Assembly (NCBI GenBank): GCA_017562135.1
Contig: QEYB01001053.1
Coordinates: 930,001-994,000, forward strand
Reading direction: 5' to 3'
DNA from: Dipylidium caninum
Taxonomy: Eukaryota > Platyhelminthes > Cestoda > Cyclophyllidea > Dipylidiidae
DNA length: 64,000 nt
The notes beneath the pieces are model-generated. The model was not told the origin of the DNA, did not search any database, and was given only the letters and a program-made list of their open reading frames with translations. Every line of letters begins with the position of its first letter. Position 1 is the first letter of the stretch. This document shows positions 34,503 to 47,287 of this stretch, piece after piece. The translations under genes were made by a program, and so were the position numbers.

Positions 34503-35429
34503 ATAGCGGCGGCATGTCATAACAGCGTCCAGGGTTAAAGTATTTAGGGATTTCTTCTTCTTGCCATCATCTGCAAAATAACAACACTTGTCCCATATTA
34601 TACTCAAATCGCATAGGCCTGAGCACATTTCGTAAATATTATTACCGACAATAATAGCGCTTAGCATTTCCACCTCGTATGTATCGAAAGTGGGATTATA
34701 AAGGGGGCTAAACAATGTAGTTGGAGCTCCTAGAGGTGTAGGAATGCAGACCAGAACACTTGACAAATCTACAAGAAAGTGGCCCAACCACTAAGAGATT
34801 GATTGAAAACGCACTGCCGAATGCATAAAGGTGGTTACGATACCCATTGCTGCCATTGTTAATAGCATAAGGCTATGGTCATTACAATGTTAGTATAGCT
34901 CTGAGATGTTCTAGAGGAGTGCATCAATCTTAACGGACTGGGTGAGATATTTTACCGAAGTAGGATATAAGGGCGAGAAAAGATACATTCAACTATAAAT
35001 GTGAGAAGCGCAGAAATCAAGTGATATAATGCAATATGACGTTGGCAGTTCAATAAGTTAATTGAAAGACCCATGCGCATTTCAACAGCCATCAACATTT
35101 CCCGTTAGACGAAGAACCGCACACTATAGAAGAATAACAAACGGACATTTACCGATTACCTGCAGCGTAAAGTTCTTTCCATACGGAAATACCTTTCCAA
35201 TATAAATCAAAAGCCCGAAAGATAAAAATTATGCCGACAAAAATAAAAATCGAGCAGAGGATAAGAAGAGAGGTTATGAGACACCGATTGTTCCTCAACC
35301 TTGAAAATATGATTTCATATAGGGTAAGGAAACATACCTCTGTTCACGTCGCCTGGAACGATAGTCGTCAAAGTAATCAGTTACTATAATTCCATCGCCC
35401 TTGTCAGTAATAAGCCGGTAGGGATTCAT
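34503..35429 (-). CDS. Unidentified small membrane protein with very short introns
   Basis: Exon complement(35338..35429) starts MNPYRLITDKGDGIIVTDYF and ends in an in-phase GTATGT donor. A 38-nt intron leads to complement(35160..35299), which encodes a hydrophobic helix (CLITSLLILCSIFIFVGIIF) and a short juxtamembrane part. A 36-nt intron then leads to a possible short end with a stop at about 35092. Alternatively the message continues to exons at about 34930-34968 (LNVSFLALISYF) and complement(34503..34766), an open frame with DLSSVLVCIPTPLGAPTTLF and KKKKSLNTLTLDAVMTCRRY. Those two are in phase with each other, but their link to exon 2 is not solved. It looks like a single-pass protein with the N-terminus in the cytosol. 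I recognise no family. Confidence 0.5.
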
Positions 35430-36590
35430 TTTTGAATTATTCGCAATGATGAGTTAATATAAAGGGACTGACATGGTAAATTATCACACTAGAGATTCAC
35501 TCTAAGCTCCTGCACCCATAATAGACTTAACAATCTTACAATTATATAGTAGCTTTCGTGTAATGATAGTAGTTTTGTGACAAGTCAGTGGGACAATAAA
35601 TAAGAGCTATGGTTACGGAATTGCATATCTCCAAATTTTAAGTTCCTCTTCCTTTCCAGCAACTTACCTTCAGGGTGAATCGTTGCATTTCGCATATGAT
35701 ACTTACAAATACACGACGCATTTCACAAAAAAGCCCAAGTGACGAAAAAAAAGTCAATTTTCCTGTCAAATCCACATCCATTCAACTTCTAACGTCGCAC
35801 CAAATTTTTAGATATCTGCGTTGTCGTCAAGTCAGCCATCAGAAATCAACCGTATAAAATATGAATTAATACTGAATTATTTCTCTTAGTGGCAGTGCAA
35901 GATATGTCAGGGCCAGAAAATTTTTATTATATTCTCATTTTCATTTCGCGTTGCGCGTCTCCCGTAGGAAAACTCACTAGGATATTTTAACAATGAAAGA
36001 CTCCAGGGTTTCCTGTGGATAGTGGATAATTAGGGAATAAGTGAAAATGCCAACAAACTGGAAAGCATTTATAGACGCGGTCATTGAGGCGATTTTCACC
36101 CCTTCTATTTAGATAATGAGGTTTGTTTTTGCCACATATCTCTACTTCTTCAAGCTAAAGACCCTTACAGATAGACAGGGTAAACTTGTTTCGAAGTGAG
36201 TCTTGTGTTATTATTATGTGAGTTTAGACAATGAGGACTTTCAGTGATCGAATTTGGTTTATAAGCTATTTATTACAGGTCATTGCGTCAGAAAATAATT
36301 TACACACATTTTGAAGCCTAATATGATAGACCATTCTTTATAAATTTTAGTGTAGTGTTCGAGTTTATGGAGTGTATGCGAATGGGAACAAATATTTCAA
36401 GGATGCATGAGGCACGTCTCCTCTTACGCTGTAAAAGGTGTTGTAAAATCACACAACCCACCGACCTATTTTATTGAACGATAACGGATGAATTGTGATT
36501 CCAACTTTATGTAGTCTCTATTTTTCCTACTGCCCTGACGACTAAGGTTAAATATTTCGCGTTAATTTAAATCGGATAATCTTTTTTGCT
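35430..36590. other. Divergent intergenic region upstream of the GNAT gene
   Basis: 1.2 kb, AT-rich, between the minus-strand membrane protein gene and the plus-strand acetyltransferase gene; presumably holds both promoters. No motif stands out. Confidence 0.45.
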
Positions 36591-38604
36591 ATGTACGCGC
36601 ATAAGCTCGGGCCCAATAATGCTGTTTCAAAGTTACAAGAAATTGAATTCTCCGGAAAGAACTCCAGAACCTACATCTTTGATTTGTATTTGGTTGATAT
36701 GGCAAGAGTGTACAAGGAGGGTCTAGAAGACAAGCCTCTCATTGGCAATAATAGTACAAAAGAAATGTTTCACTCAGCAGTTGGACTTCTCTCCGTCAGT
36801 TTGGTATCAATGGAAAAAACAACCATTTATGAAGCTCTTTTTGAGAAATCATCGGTCACTTTATTTTTTATCTCTAGAGACAGTGACTGCACAGACCACA
36901 TTATGGAAACCAACAGAGAAGTTTGTTAATATTCGCTCATTTAAAATCATTGACATAGTAGATATTGGGAAACCAGAAACTAAGTGACGAGAGCACTCAA
37001 TATATGACTAAATTGCAGGAAGCGCTCTTACTTGCCAGCTCCAAAAGTGCAGAAGATGATGACGCTTATGAGTCAGGAACTGAAGAAGCGTCGGAATTCG
37101 GCCTCGTATTTGCATCAGACATTTCTAGTGGGTCTGAGAGTGATAGTGAAAACGAAGAAGGAGAATCAGAGGATAAAGCAAAAGTTTCCGATGACACTGT
37201 TGAGAACACGGAGGAAGAAAACGACTGCACAGAAGAATACTGTGAAGAAAAAGGCGCTCTGTCATCTGAAGACAGTGGTGAAACGGAGGGGCCTGCAAAA
37301 AAATGTTCACAGGGCTATCACACCTTTTTGGCCTCTTGTCTTGAAAGGAAGCTGAAAATGAAGAGGATATTTTCTGGTGGTGGTGTAGATGTCTGCAACA
37401 ACGCCATTTCGCCCCTCCTCGGGCCAGAGAATCGAATAGCAGCTGTTTGTAACTTTCGCGTCAGGAAGGTTGATACCAAGAAGCGGGTAATTCATATAAC
37501 CTTCTTGTCGGTGAGGAAACACCTTCGAGGACTTGGAATTGGTACCAGGATTATAGACATCATAAAGGCACCTCAAATGTCTGGCCTTTATGATGCTATT
37601 GTAGTGCATGCTGATCTAAATGCGACAGAGTTTTTCGCTCGAAACGGATTTTCTGGGGATCCCTTGCTGAACAAACAATGGGCATCTTTCGCTGGGGAGT
37701 ACATCAATTGTCTTCTCATGACCTATTTCCCCCCTCTTTCTTTCGGCGCTCCTACAATTAGTAGCTCGAAGCTCTTAGAGTCGATTGACAAATCTATTGA
37801 CGAATGGTTGGTAGCCACAGGAAATGTTCATCAAATGCAGTACACTTTGTGCAAACGATTACGCGCCGAAGTGGTTCGTCTCCAAAACCAACTTCTTTCC
37901 CAGGTTATTTCTCCTGGGTTATTATGACCGTTGTTTTTTATTCTCTTAATTCTTTTCAAATTTTTGGTCCAAACTAAGATGAAAACTGGCTGGAAGAACA
38001 AATGTGTAACAAATTTGTTGTGAATTGATTTACGATTGTAAAGTTTAGAGAAGCTAGAGCAGCTTAATTCTGGCACATCAGTAAAATGCCCCTTTTACAT
38101 ATTTATCATGCAAAAGGTATCTAGCTTTGAGTATTTCCTCTCACTTTTGGCCACTTCTTAGTACGACGACTGTGCTCTATATGCAATAATGGATATTTTC
38201 ATCACGGATGTGGAGGTGATCCCAAGCAAACGATGTAATTCTGAACGCTTCTTTTCCACCGTTCCTCCGGTCGCTTTCGCGAGATTTTAAGCAGAGGCAA
38301 AAACATTTTAGGTTTAATCAGTGGAAGAGCAGCACATGACTTCCTTTTCTGTATGTTATTCAATGAGTTGAATTTTCAGGATAGTCTAGTAAGAGTGCTG
38401 AAGCATGAAGTAGTGAAACAGGCACATATTATTGAAGAACTCCGAAGCCGTTTGGAAAAGTCTGGTACCGGTGCCGACCTAGTCTCCCTCCATCCCGACA
38501 CGATTACCTACACGATGCTGCCACCTCCACTGAGTCCTAACTCTCAACTCTCCGCAGACTTCAGTGATGTCAGGTTTAGAGACTGTTCCGGCGATTCGGA
38601 TTAA
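36591..38604 (+). CDS. GNAT-family acetyltransferase with acidic linker and C-terminal coiled coil
   Basis: Exons 36591-36920, 36962-37903 and 38380-38604 join in phase 0 to 498 residues; the first intron is only 41 nt. Residues 1-110 are an N-terminal region with no recognised domain (FSGKNSRTYIFDLYLVDM). About 140-220 is a Ser/Glu/Asp-rich linker. About 225-360 is an acetyltransferase domain: RVIHITFLSVRKHLRGLGIG holds strand 4 and the acetyl-CoA pyrophosphate loop (R-x-x-G-x-G as RGLGIG), followed by NATEFFARNGF, the usual motif B. From about 400 a heptad-rich helix crosses the last splice junction (RLRAEVVRLQNQLLSQ joined to DSLVRVLKHEVV), then a Pro/Ser-rich end. The substrate is unknown. 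It is not the known KAT2, KAT14 or NAA types as far as I can see. Confidence 0.78.
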
Positions 38605-41600
38605 GGATTTTAATGTAAGTCCTTTTTGCCTCAAACAACTTTTCATTTGGCCCTCATTTTTTTCATTTTTACGATAGAGTGAAACTAGGATTTTCAGTAC
38701 CACGTCGTATATAACTGGTTTGGGTTCCTCTCCTTGAAAACTTATCCACCTTAATGTTTACTATCTTCCAATTCCACGTGCTATCATGGAAGATCAGAAT
38801 AGACAGTTGCCTATCGTGAAGCCATTTACAGTAAAACGAGAGAGTCAATGACCATGTCTTCCGCGTGCCCTTTATTCGTATCTTTTCGTACATTTGACAT
38901 GTGTATGTGTGAGTGGAGGAATCCTGTGTTGATAAACCTGTGATTAGTGAAAGATTTCCCTATCTCGTTTGAATAAACGAAAGTATTGCAGTGGGTTTAG
39001 CATTCCCTGTTACAGAGGACTAAGTGATTGAAATAGCACTACACTAAATGAAATTATCTATTTCAGGCGACTCGCAAAATAAAGTTTTTTACTTTGACAT
39101 GCTTTTGATGAATAATGATTTGTCGCTTCTTCAGTCGCAAATGCATAATGAGAAGAATGCTCCCTGTCATCACCTTACTCCTAAGCTCCTTTTGGTAAAA
39201 TTTTTTCATTGGCCTACAACGAATAATTACCTCTGAGAATTGTCGCTCAGCCTATAATAATCACATTGTGCCTTTGTGTAGGAGAAGGCGAAAAACTTCT
39301 TTCATTTTTCAGCTCAACTCTTCGCAACTTTTGTATAAGGACTTGCTACTAATTTAAATAGAGTAGAGTTTTATATTAAAAGCCATGAGATGACGAACAA
39401 TACGAGGTACGATAACTTCGACATGCTTACATAACGTCGAAAATTATCCTTGATTTCCTGCACCCTCTTATGAATACGAATACCGGCGTAGCGCAATACA
39501 TGGAAAATTTGTGCTAATTCGTTGAGCATTTATAGTAGTTGTATCCTATTTTGGGGCTCAACGTTCCTCCTGCGAGGGATTTAATGATGCGACAATGTGG
39601 AACTGAGGGTGTCGTTGGTGTCTCGTCGTCACTGCTGCGATGAGAGCATTCATGGGAACTTCCTCTCAATAACCCCAAGTTAACCCTGCGAAAGTCAATG
39701 CATTTCATGTAGGACAATGTTAACTTCGTTTTTAGAACTTTTCGGATCAAAATGAACGCGTCAACTGCCATCTACCAAGGCTTTGGATGAAAGAAACTGA
39801 TGAAGTGCCGTAGATAAGCGTAATACCAGGTCCAGCCATTACCTACATCTCCTCTTTTGACTTCCTCCTCACAATGCCTGTATCAACATCAATTTTTAAC
39901 ATTAAATAACGAAGTAACATTGCATGTTGACTTCTTTTTGACCTTTTCAACCAACTTCCTATTCATTAAATACACTCAAATCCACGATTTGTAGACTTTG
40001 TTGGCAAAATGTTGAATAAGAGAGCAGTTGCAACACAATGTAAGTTAATTGAACAGTCAGGGGTAAATTATACCAATTTAAAGTCAAAAGTTCATAACAA
40101 TTCGTGCTAAAACTCAACCTACTTCGCTCTCTAGTTACATAGTCAGCCAAAGTCAAGACAGAGCGGTGGACGATTATTTCCGGTTATATGATTATCAATT
40201 TTTAGACCCTTTCGAAGAGGGCAAAAATAAGTACCTGTCGAGAGGACGAGACTTCTTCTACCACCAAGGCAAAGGGATTCGCGAAAGTGAAGAACTTTCT
40301 AAGCTGGAGTAGACCTGCAACGGCTGTGCACATAAAAAATAAACCGACTGAGAACTTTGTTCTACGCGAATTTTTGCCTGCCGTCAGGTTTCACTTAAAT
40401 GTGTTTAACTTTTAAATTGACCTCGGATACACAGTGACGATTTTCACGAGATCTACACATTTTCCTCTCCTTTGGGTTTCCACAGCCTGCGAAAACATTC
40501 TGTTCCTCATATTTTATTTCCTGCGCCATATTCACTACTTTTGGATTGCATAAAATGTTTTGAAAAAGTAGAAGTTCTGCATTAAAACATCAGTCTTATT
40601 TATTCTATCCAACCAAGCGAAATCTTTCTCAAAGAAGCAGAAAGCGCCACCGAAATTGAACTTGGGAGGCACGGCGAATTGCTACGCAACCGAAGTCACA
40701 GAACTTACTGAGGGGAAATGTAAACTTGAGATAGCGCCATTTCATCGCGACATTGGAATCAAGTCACACTCTTAATGAATTGGGATGAGAGTTTTGAAGT
40801 AGTCACCGATTATTTGTCGAATGCTCGGTAATTGCTTGTGCGGTCATTATGGCCATCAATACGACCAATTTGGAGAAGGCATAGACGGTTTTTTCCTCAA
40901 GGCTCATGAATTATTTTAGAAGTGATTGTTTCGGAAAGAGATGGCAGACGATGAGAATGTCACCCTGCCTTTTTTATTCTTTCTTGAGCGCACTGGCAAA
41001 CTCCCAATACGCCCCGTAATGTGAAGTACAGAAGGTGAGGTAGTGGACACGCAGGTGGAGGAAGTGGAAACAGGCTGAAACGCGACTGTCCTTCTCCGTC
41101 TGTCAATAAACGGCTATTGTGAAGAAAAGTTAAACCTAGGGCAAACTCACTCAATAGAATAAAACAAGTCTGTAGAGGAAACTTCTGCCTAACAAGTATC
41201 TTCACTTTACTTTATGACTGTCCTTTATTACCACTGAAGACACATGACAGATATGGTCCCCAGAGCGCTCTACAATCTGTGCCGATTTTGTTTTGACCTT
41301 GCACAATATTTAGAAGCATCTGAGAGTCTAACACTTCCGTGCATTTGCAATTCAACATTCGCAATTTCGCACGGAGAAGAAAATATGGGTTGAAACCACA
41401 CATCTCTGTTCGTAACCGTTGCATTCCTTGTAATCTTGCTCGAGGAGCATGACTTTTATTATAACTTATGACCAATTAAGTAAAATTATTGGGGAGAACT
41501 GAATTGTTGGTTTAAAGTAAATAATGAACCATTTCATACATCCACTAAGCGCCTCACACCTTCCTGATTACGACCGATTCGAAGTACACGTTATTATGCC

Positions 41601-42553
41601 GCCATAGTACAGCTCCTAATCAGTTCGTTTAAACAAGCCAGTGGCAAACACAGATTAAGTTACCAGTTCGACAGTGAAACTTAACATTTTTGTACGATTG
41701 GGGTTTTGAAAATTTGACTAATAGAGTAAGAAATAGTGATGGTTGATATACAATTACTAATAATTTAGTTATAAAATCCTACGTAGTCTAAACAGAATTT
41801 ATTAATTATCCTAACTCCCAATATAACAGGGAAATTGGAGTTAGTAAGAGGATCGCTGCTTTGCGCAGAACGTATTCTTTTCTTACACTGCATCATTTTT
41901 TCCTCCCATACGTTTCTTAAGTATTTATGCAAATAAACAAACGGACACTTCCTTTCCTACGGGCCAAGCAACACTGTTTTCACTTTGCCTCACAATGATA
42001 CTTTGTGTTGCGTTACGGAAAAGCATCGGCTTCCCTAGTGGCTCAATTTCATTTTTAGAATAATTCACTGGACTCTATTTTTTTGCCATGTAATGGAAAT
42101 GCCCTTAAATGTGGCCTCTTCTTTTAACAAATGCTTCATTATGAGTGAAATAGTCCTTAAAATGGCGTTTAAATTCACCACATGATTCAGTGTCGACCCC
42201 TACTACCTAAGTTCTTCGTAGTCTAAACTTATGACAAGGCCGTGACTCATACAAACTCGGCAATCCGATGCTAAATGAACAAAAAGAGTTCCTGCCTTTT
42301 CTCCCATTTCTGGCATAATGAGACACGGTGATGCAAAGCAAGCCTCGATGGCGCCGCTCGGTCGCTTTGAGTGCCTCCCAAGTCATCGTCATGTGCCATG
42401 GTGAGGAGTGGCCGGAGCTGCTGAACAGAGCCGAAGGAAGCCAACACTCGGGTTTTCACTGCCATTGGTGAGTTCGGCAGCCAATCAAAAGCAGCCCGAC
42501 GCGACTTGTTCATTAGTTCAACTACCACGACCACTGCGAATGCGTCTTTCTCG
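38605..42553. other. Intergenic region between the GNAT and LHFPL genes
   Basis: 3.9 kb, AT-rich. A few 60-90 codon frames on the minus strand (for example 41212-41475) have no linked exons and no domain. No repeats of note. The last 300 bases become GC-richer ahead of the LHFPL start. Confidence 0.45.
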
Positions 42554-45500
42554 ATGACGCCTCGATGGCAGGTCTTCTGCCTCCTTCTGATCTGGTCCTT
42601 ACTCACCATCCTTGCCTCGGGCATTTGCTGTACTTGCTGTCTCCTGCCCTTCTGGATAACGGGAAGTGTTGAGATCACAGACGTTCGCGGTCGAATAACC
42701 AACAGTGTTAGCCATCTGGGCCTCTTTCGTCGATGCGGCTATCCCACTTACCGTCTGAATGGGGATGTGGAGTGGACACAGGGTTGCGGTTACTATCCCG
42801 CCTTTAAAAGTGTGCCCCACTGGGTGTGGCGCATGGCCTTAATCCTCCTCATTCTCGCCGCCTGCCTTCTCGTCTTTTTGGCCTGCTTTGTCGTCTGCGC
42901 CGGCACCTGCACCTCTCTCCTTCGGACCAATGTCAAACTGGTGCGGATGTGCTCCCACCTCCACCTCGTTGCAGGTGAGCCAAATTGGTGCGCTGGCCAC
43001 CCTCTCCTCGGCCTGCTGAGTCATCACTGACTCCCACCGCTGTGCACGAGGCCGAACACTTCGCTCCGCCTTGCCTCGGCGCCCAGGCCTCGTGTCGAGG
43101 TCACCCGCGGCGATTTCACGCCTCCCCTTGCACGGCTCAAAGGCTCAGCCCAGTCACCACTTCCGCACACTTTTAGCCCTTTGAGTGTTTAAAACTCCCA
43201 AAAAAAAACACCTTTGTGCACCCACACTAGCAAAAGTCGGGGTAAATGGGCGAGAAGACTCGGTAGTTGAACTTTTGCCTGATTTCCGGTAAACGTGCTG
43301 GCTGGACCTGGTCCAACTGTGGCCGAGTCCATCGGACCTCATGGGATAGGCGAGACGGAGTCAGGTAATCTTAAGAGTCTCTTCGTCTCCGTCAGTCGAG
43401 GGGAGACATTTACCGGCTCCACACTCATGCACGGTGACTTGTCAATCCATAACCACCATAGCCGCGTGGATTCTTGATACTGCGTTAGATGCGGATGTGG
43501 GAGAAATGTGTGAATGGAGACGGGTGAATAGGCTGCTTTCGCCCAGCGAATTTTACTTCTTTCATCCGCGGAGGACTTCACTTTTGAGATGATGATTCAC
43601 CACATGAAAGATGGGATTGAAATTGCGGTCTGTGCGAGGTTGCCGATGGCTCGTCGTCTTTTTCTTTCTTTTTTTGTTGACGTCTCCTCTACCCTCTGAG
43701 GGTTAACACTCAGAGTCGATGATAGCCAGACATTCTTTCTTCCCCTGTCTGGCACATTGACAGTGGCAGAGTGGGGAGATGCTACTGTCAGATGTGTTTG
43801 TTACCCTGAATTTTCCAATCCTACTAATTTCTCATTCATTGCCCCACTCCACGTGGTGATCTGAACGCTACGGAATCGCATAAATAAGGAAGAATTGGCC
43901 GCAGTGGTGGCAAGTTCAGAGGCATCTCTGCTACGCTCTGCTGCTGGCTACGTTGCCATGCCGGGGGGATGTGCTCGGGAGGGGGAGAGGACGGTCGCAG
44001 AACCGCTTGCACAGCGAGACCCGGGTAATCCTAGCTTGCGAGCCGATCGCATTCCCCGTTGATGATCAACTCGCTGTGTCGCCTTCTTCGACGGTGGATA
44101 TGCCAAATGTGGACGGCGGAGGAAAAACTCGGGGCAGAGATGGGTTCAGTCTTTGTGTCCTCCCACTTTGACAGTGACGAGCGCACTCGGCAAGCGGTCA
44201 GTGACGCTGCACTCACTTCAGAACGCTCCACTCCTCTTGTCTTCCGTCAATCATGGCTTCTTATCGCCTATCCCACTAGAGCGAGTTGTTTCCTTTCACT
44301 CCTTGCAAGAGAGTGTTAGGGAAAGGCAAGCTACGTTTGCTTCTTCCACCCATCTCATCATCCAGTGTCAATGGAATGCCTCAGCGACGCTTCAGCGCCG
44401 GTGCGCTTCTTCCATTGCCTCTTTCGTGGAGGAAAGAGCGAAGCAAATAATCGTCGGCGGTGTAGGCTGCACCAACTCGCCTCTGACTGTTCACGATTGA
44501 CCTGGAATTATTCCTTCGTCAATTCTTCACTGTTTCTCTTCACCTTTTGCCACCCCCAACGAACGTAGACGGTTTCGAGGAGGTGGTGGGAGGCAGTCGG
44601 TAGGACTGAGAATGTTTTGTTCGGCGTCGACCTTATGAAGGGCGTGTTGTCTTTATGCCTGAATGCTTTTCTTCTTTCACACGTCCTTCCCCTGTCTTTC
44701 GTCCTCTCCGCTCACTGAATAGACGCAGCGGACCGTTCCTTTGGCCTTTCTTCTTCACCTTCTTCTGCGCATCATTCCAATGAGGGACAACGGCGAGGAC
44801 TTCCGAGTGAAACGAAGCGTCTCCGTTTTCACTCTCCTCCTCTTTCCATCCCGGAGCAGCGACATTTGCAGTCCTTCTTCCCGTCTCCGTGGTTACTGTA
44901 GCCAGTTTCCCCCTCATTTGTGGCCTAAACGAGCAAATTGACCTGGTTTTGTGGATGTTGTGATTGTCTGCTCAGCAGGTATCTTTCCAAGTGCCCGGAG
45001 AGCCCGATAACCCACAAATTTAGGCATATTCGAGTTTTGAGCCATGAAGACCATCGGGACAGGCGTCTCACGGCTGCGAACGTCACCAACTTGGACATGA
45101 GTTGGATCTGTTAGGATTGAAAGCGCCTCCTTCTCCCTCCGGTGGTGGGCAGTCCTTCGTGCATTTATAGGCAATAGAAATTAGCTGCCCTGCTCCCAAC
45201 CCTGTCTTTTTGGCAGTCTGCAACAGACAGATGCCCTGGCAACCAATCGAACCAAAAAGGCGCGTAGCGTTTCCTCATGAGGCCAGTAGAAGTGAGGTTG
45301 ATGTCGGCTTCTGCGGACGGAGCGACCTGGCGCAGCGTCCGCTTGGCTCGGGACACTTCAGTCTGTCAGTGGCGCTGACACTCAGCCTGTCTGTACAGCT
45401 CCGGTTGATGCCTTCTTTGAATGGTGCTCGGATCCCTGCTTCTTACGGCCTCCTGTGGGACGTCTGTCAACCCGATGAGCAAACAGCCTCCTCGCAGCAT

Positions 45501-47287
45501 GACTTCCCACCCGTTATTTGTCGAGGAGGGGACTAGTGAAGCTGAAAGAGAACTTTGAGTTTCCTATTCATGAGGAAAAAAAAACATTCTCGCCCGGACT
45601 GAAAAATTGTCTGCTGAGTTTAACGAATTCGCCCACTAGACCATGTGAAAAATGAAGGCGTTGGGAATCTGCGCCTGATACTTTATTGGCAGGGAGTAGT
45701 AGCATGAAACTTAAAATGCATGAATTTACCACGGAACATTCAATGGAGGCTTCACTTCTCTTTCTCCCCCACCTCGGCAGACTTTGTTCCCCACGCCCCG
45801 GAGTGAAAGCATGTTTTCTTCCTTTGTGTAGGATCGCTTTGCCTCGGTGCCTGTCTACTGTACCCCTTCGGTTGGCAAAACAACTCAGAGATCCTACAAA
45901 TTTGCGGCCAGGAGAGTGGGACTTTTAAACTAGGTGAGTTCTCATTTGAGTGTGTCTGATTCACTGGCGACGGACATCGTCAGGGCGTCGTGTGTCTGGC
46001 TCTCGGAGCATCCGTCTTTGGCGGGAAGAGAAGGTGGCCGATGGTGGACGCATACATCCGCCATTCACTGCCAGCGATGTGGACTCAAAGAAAGACCTGA
46101 TGGCGGATATTTTAAGGAGTGAAATGGTCTCCAGGGTTGTTTGGCCCTCTTTGCCCTTCTCAGGCCGTTGCGAGGTTGGATGGGCGTATGTGTTGACAAT
46201 AGCGGGCGGCGTGATCACCGTGGTGTTATCGGGAGTGCCTAACCTGCTACAATTCCTCCTGCAACGCACTGCTTCACCGCCGCCACCACCACCGCTTCTC
46301 GCATCATCGTGGAGTGATACAAAGTACCCCTTTGCATCCCTTCATTGCGCTCAACTTCATTCCAACCCACCAAACCTACATCAGCCGCGATATCCATGGA
46401 CCGGTGTTGGGAACTCAATGCTCCTCGCCGCCAACGACTGGGGCGCCAGACGGCGGCCACATTCTCTCGTGGTCTCCACCGACCCAACGGTCATGTGGGA
46501 GCTCTCACGTCGCCTTAGCTGCTCGGCTTTTGTCTCCATTCCTGAACAAAATCAGCCTGAAATGGTGTCCAATAAGTTCTCCGTGAGTCCTCTCCCTTCA
46601 ATCCATCTCTCCACGCCTACGCCCTTATTGCCGATTAGACAGTTGACCCACTGGAATTCCTCATTGCTACTCGAGTAGGCCGTTGAGTGTCTCCTCACTT
46701 CCTCCGCCAGCATGCAACGTGATGTCTCACCAGAACGCATCGAAGTGTACCATTGCAGGAGCTTTTTTGACGTAGAACACTTAGGCAATAAAATATAATG
46801 CAGATGTGCACGCAAACCCGTCGGCGCCGCGTTGGCAAGTCCAAGTGAACTGTGCGAAGGCGGACCTTTTGCCAAACCCCAGCACTTTGGCGTAATTCCC
46901 ACTACACTCAATAAATACATGACATGGAAGGAGGGGAAAACGCTTGAATTATGTGTATCACCACACACTTCCGAGATGTCACCTTTTACCGGTATAAATT
47001 TTTTGGTCTAAGTCGGTATAAACCGCCATCGCTCGGTCGTTAGTAGCTCCTTCGAAGACGCCCTTATGCGCAAGCGAGGATGAATTAAGTGAAGAGATGC
47101 GTAAATCCGCAGTAGTGTGCCGTTATTGAAACATCTGGTCTGGGTATTTCAGGAGATTCAGTCTTTCGCAACATTACCAGAGGGGGAAGCGACTGTCGCT
47201 GACATACCAAAGGAAGATGAAGAAGGATCCGTTAACGGCGAGATCATCGAGGTTGTGAAAACCGGTTCCAGTCCACGCTGTGTTTGA
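42554..47287 (+). CDS. LHFPL: LHFPL-family tetraspan membrane protein
   Basis: Four exons, 42554-42974, 45832-45933, 46164-46582 and 47153-47287, join in phase to 358 residues. LHFPL proteins are claudin-superfamily four-helix proteins that act as auxiliary subunits of channels and receptors. Helix 1 is about residues 7-34 (LLLIWSLLTILASG). The first extracellular loop has the family pattern HLGLFRRCGYP and GCGYYPAF. Helix 2 is about 93-116, helix 3 spans the exon 1/2 junction (LHLVAG joined to SLCLGACLLYPFGW), and helix 4 is in exon 3 (GWAYVLTIAGGVITVVLSGV). The cytosolic tail is long and Pro/Ser-rich. Exon 4 adds an acidic end, EIQSFATLPEGEATV to SSPRCV. If exon 3 is not spliced at 46582 the frame runs on to a stop at 46678, a possible alternative end. 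The start is the first ATG directly before helix 1. Confidence 0.85.
42975..45831. other. First intron of the LHFPL gene
   Basis: 2.86 kb, moderately GC-rich, GTGAGC donor and TGTGTAG acceptor. Several frames of 60-115 codons on both strands have no domain. No nested gene supported. Confidence 0.5.

Noticed and set aside
41212..41475. 87-codon minus-strand frame with several Cys
   Set aside because: No linked exons with matching phase and no recognised motif; insufficient to call a gene.
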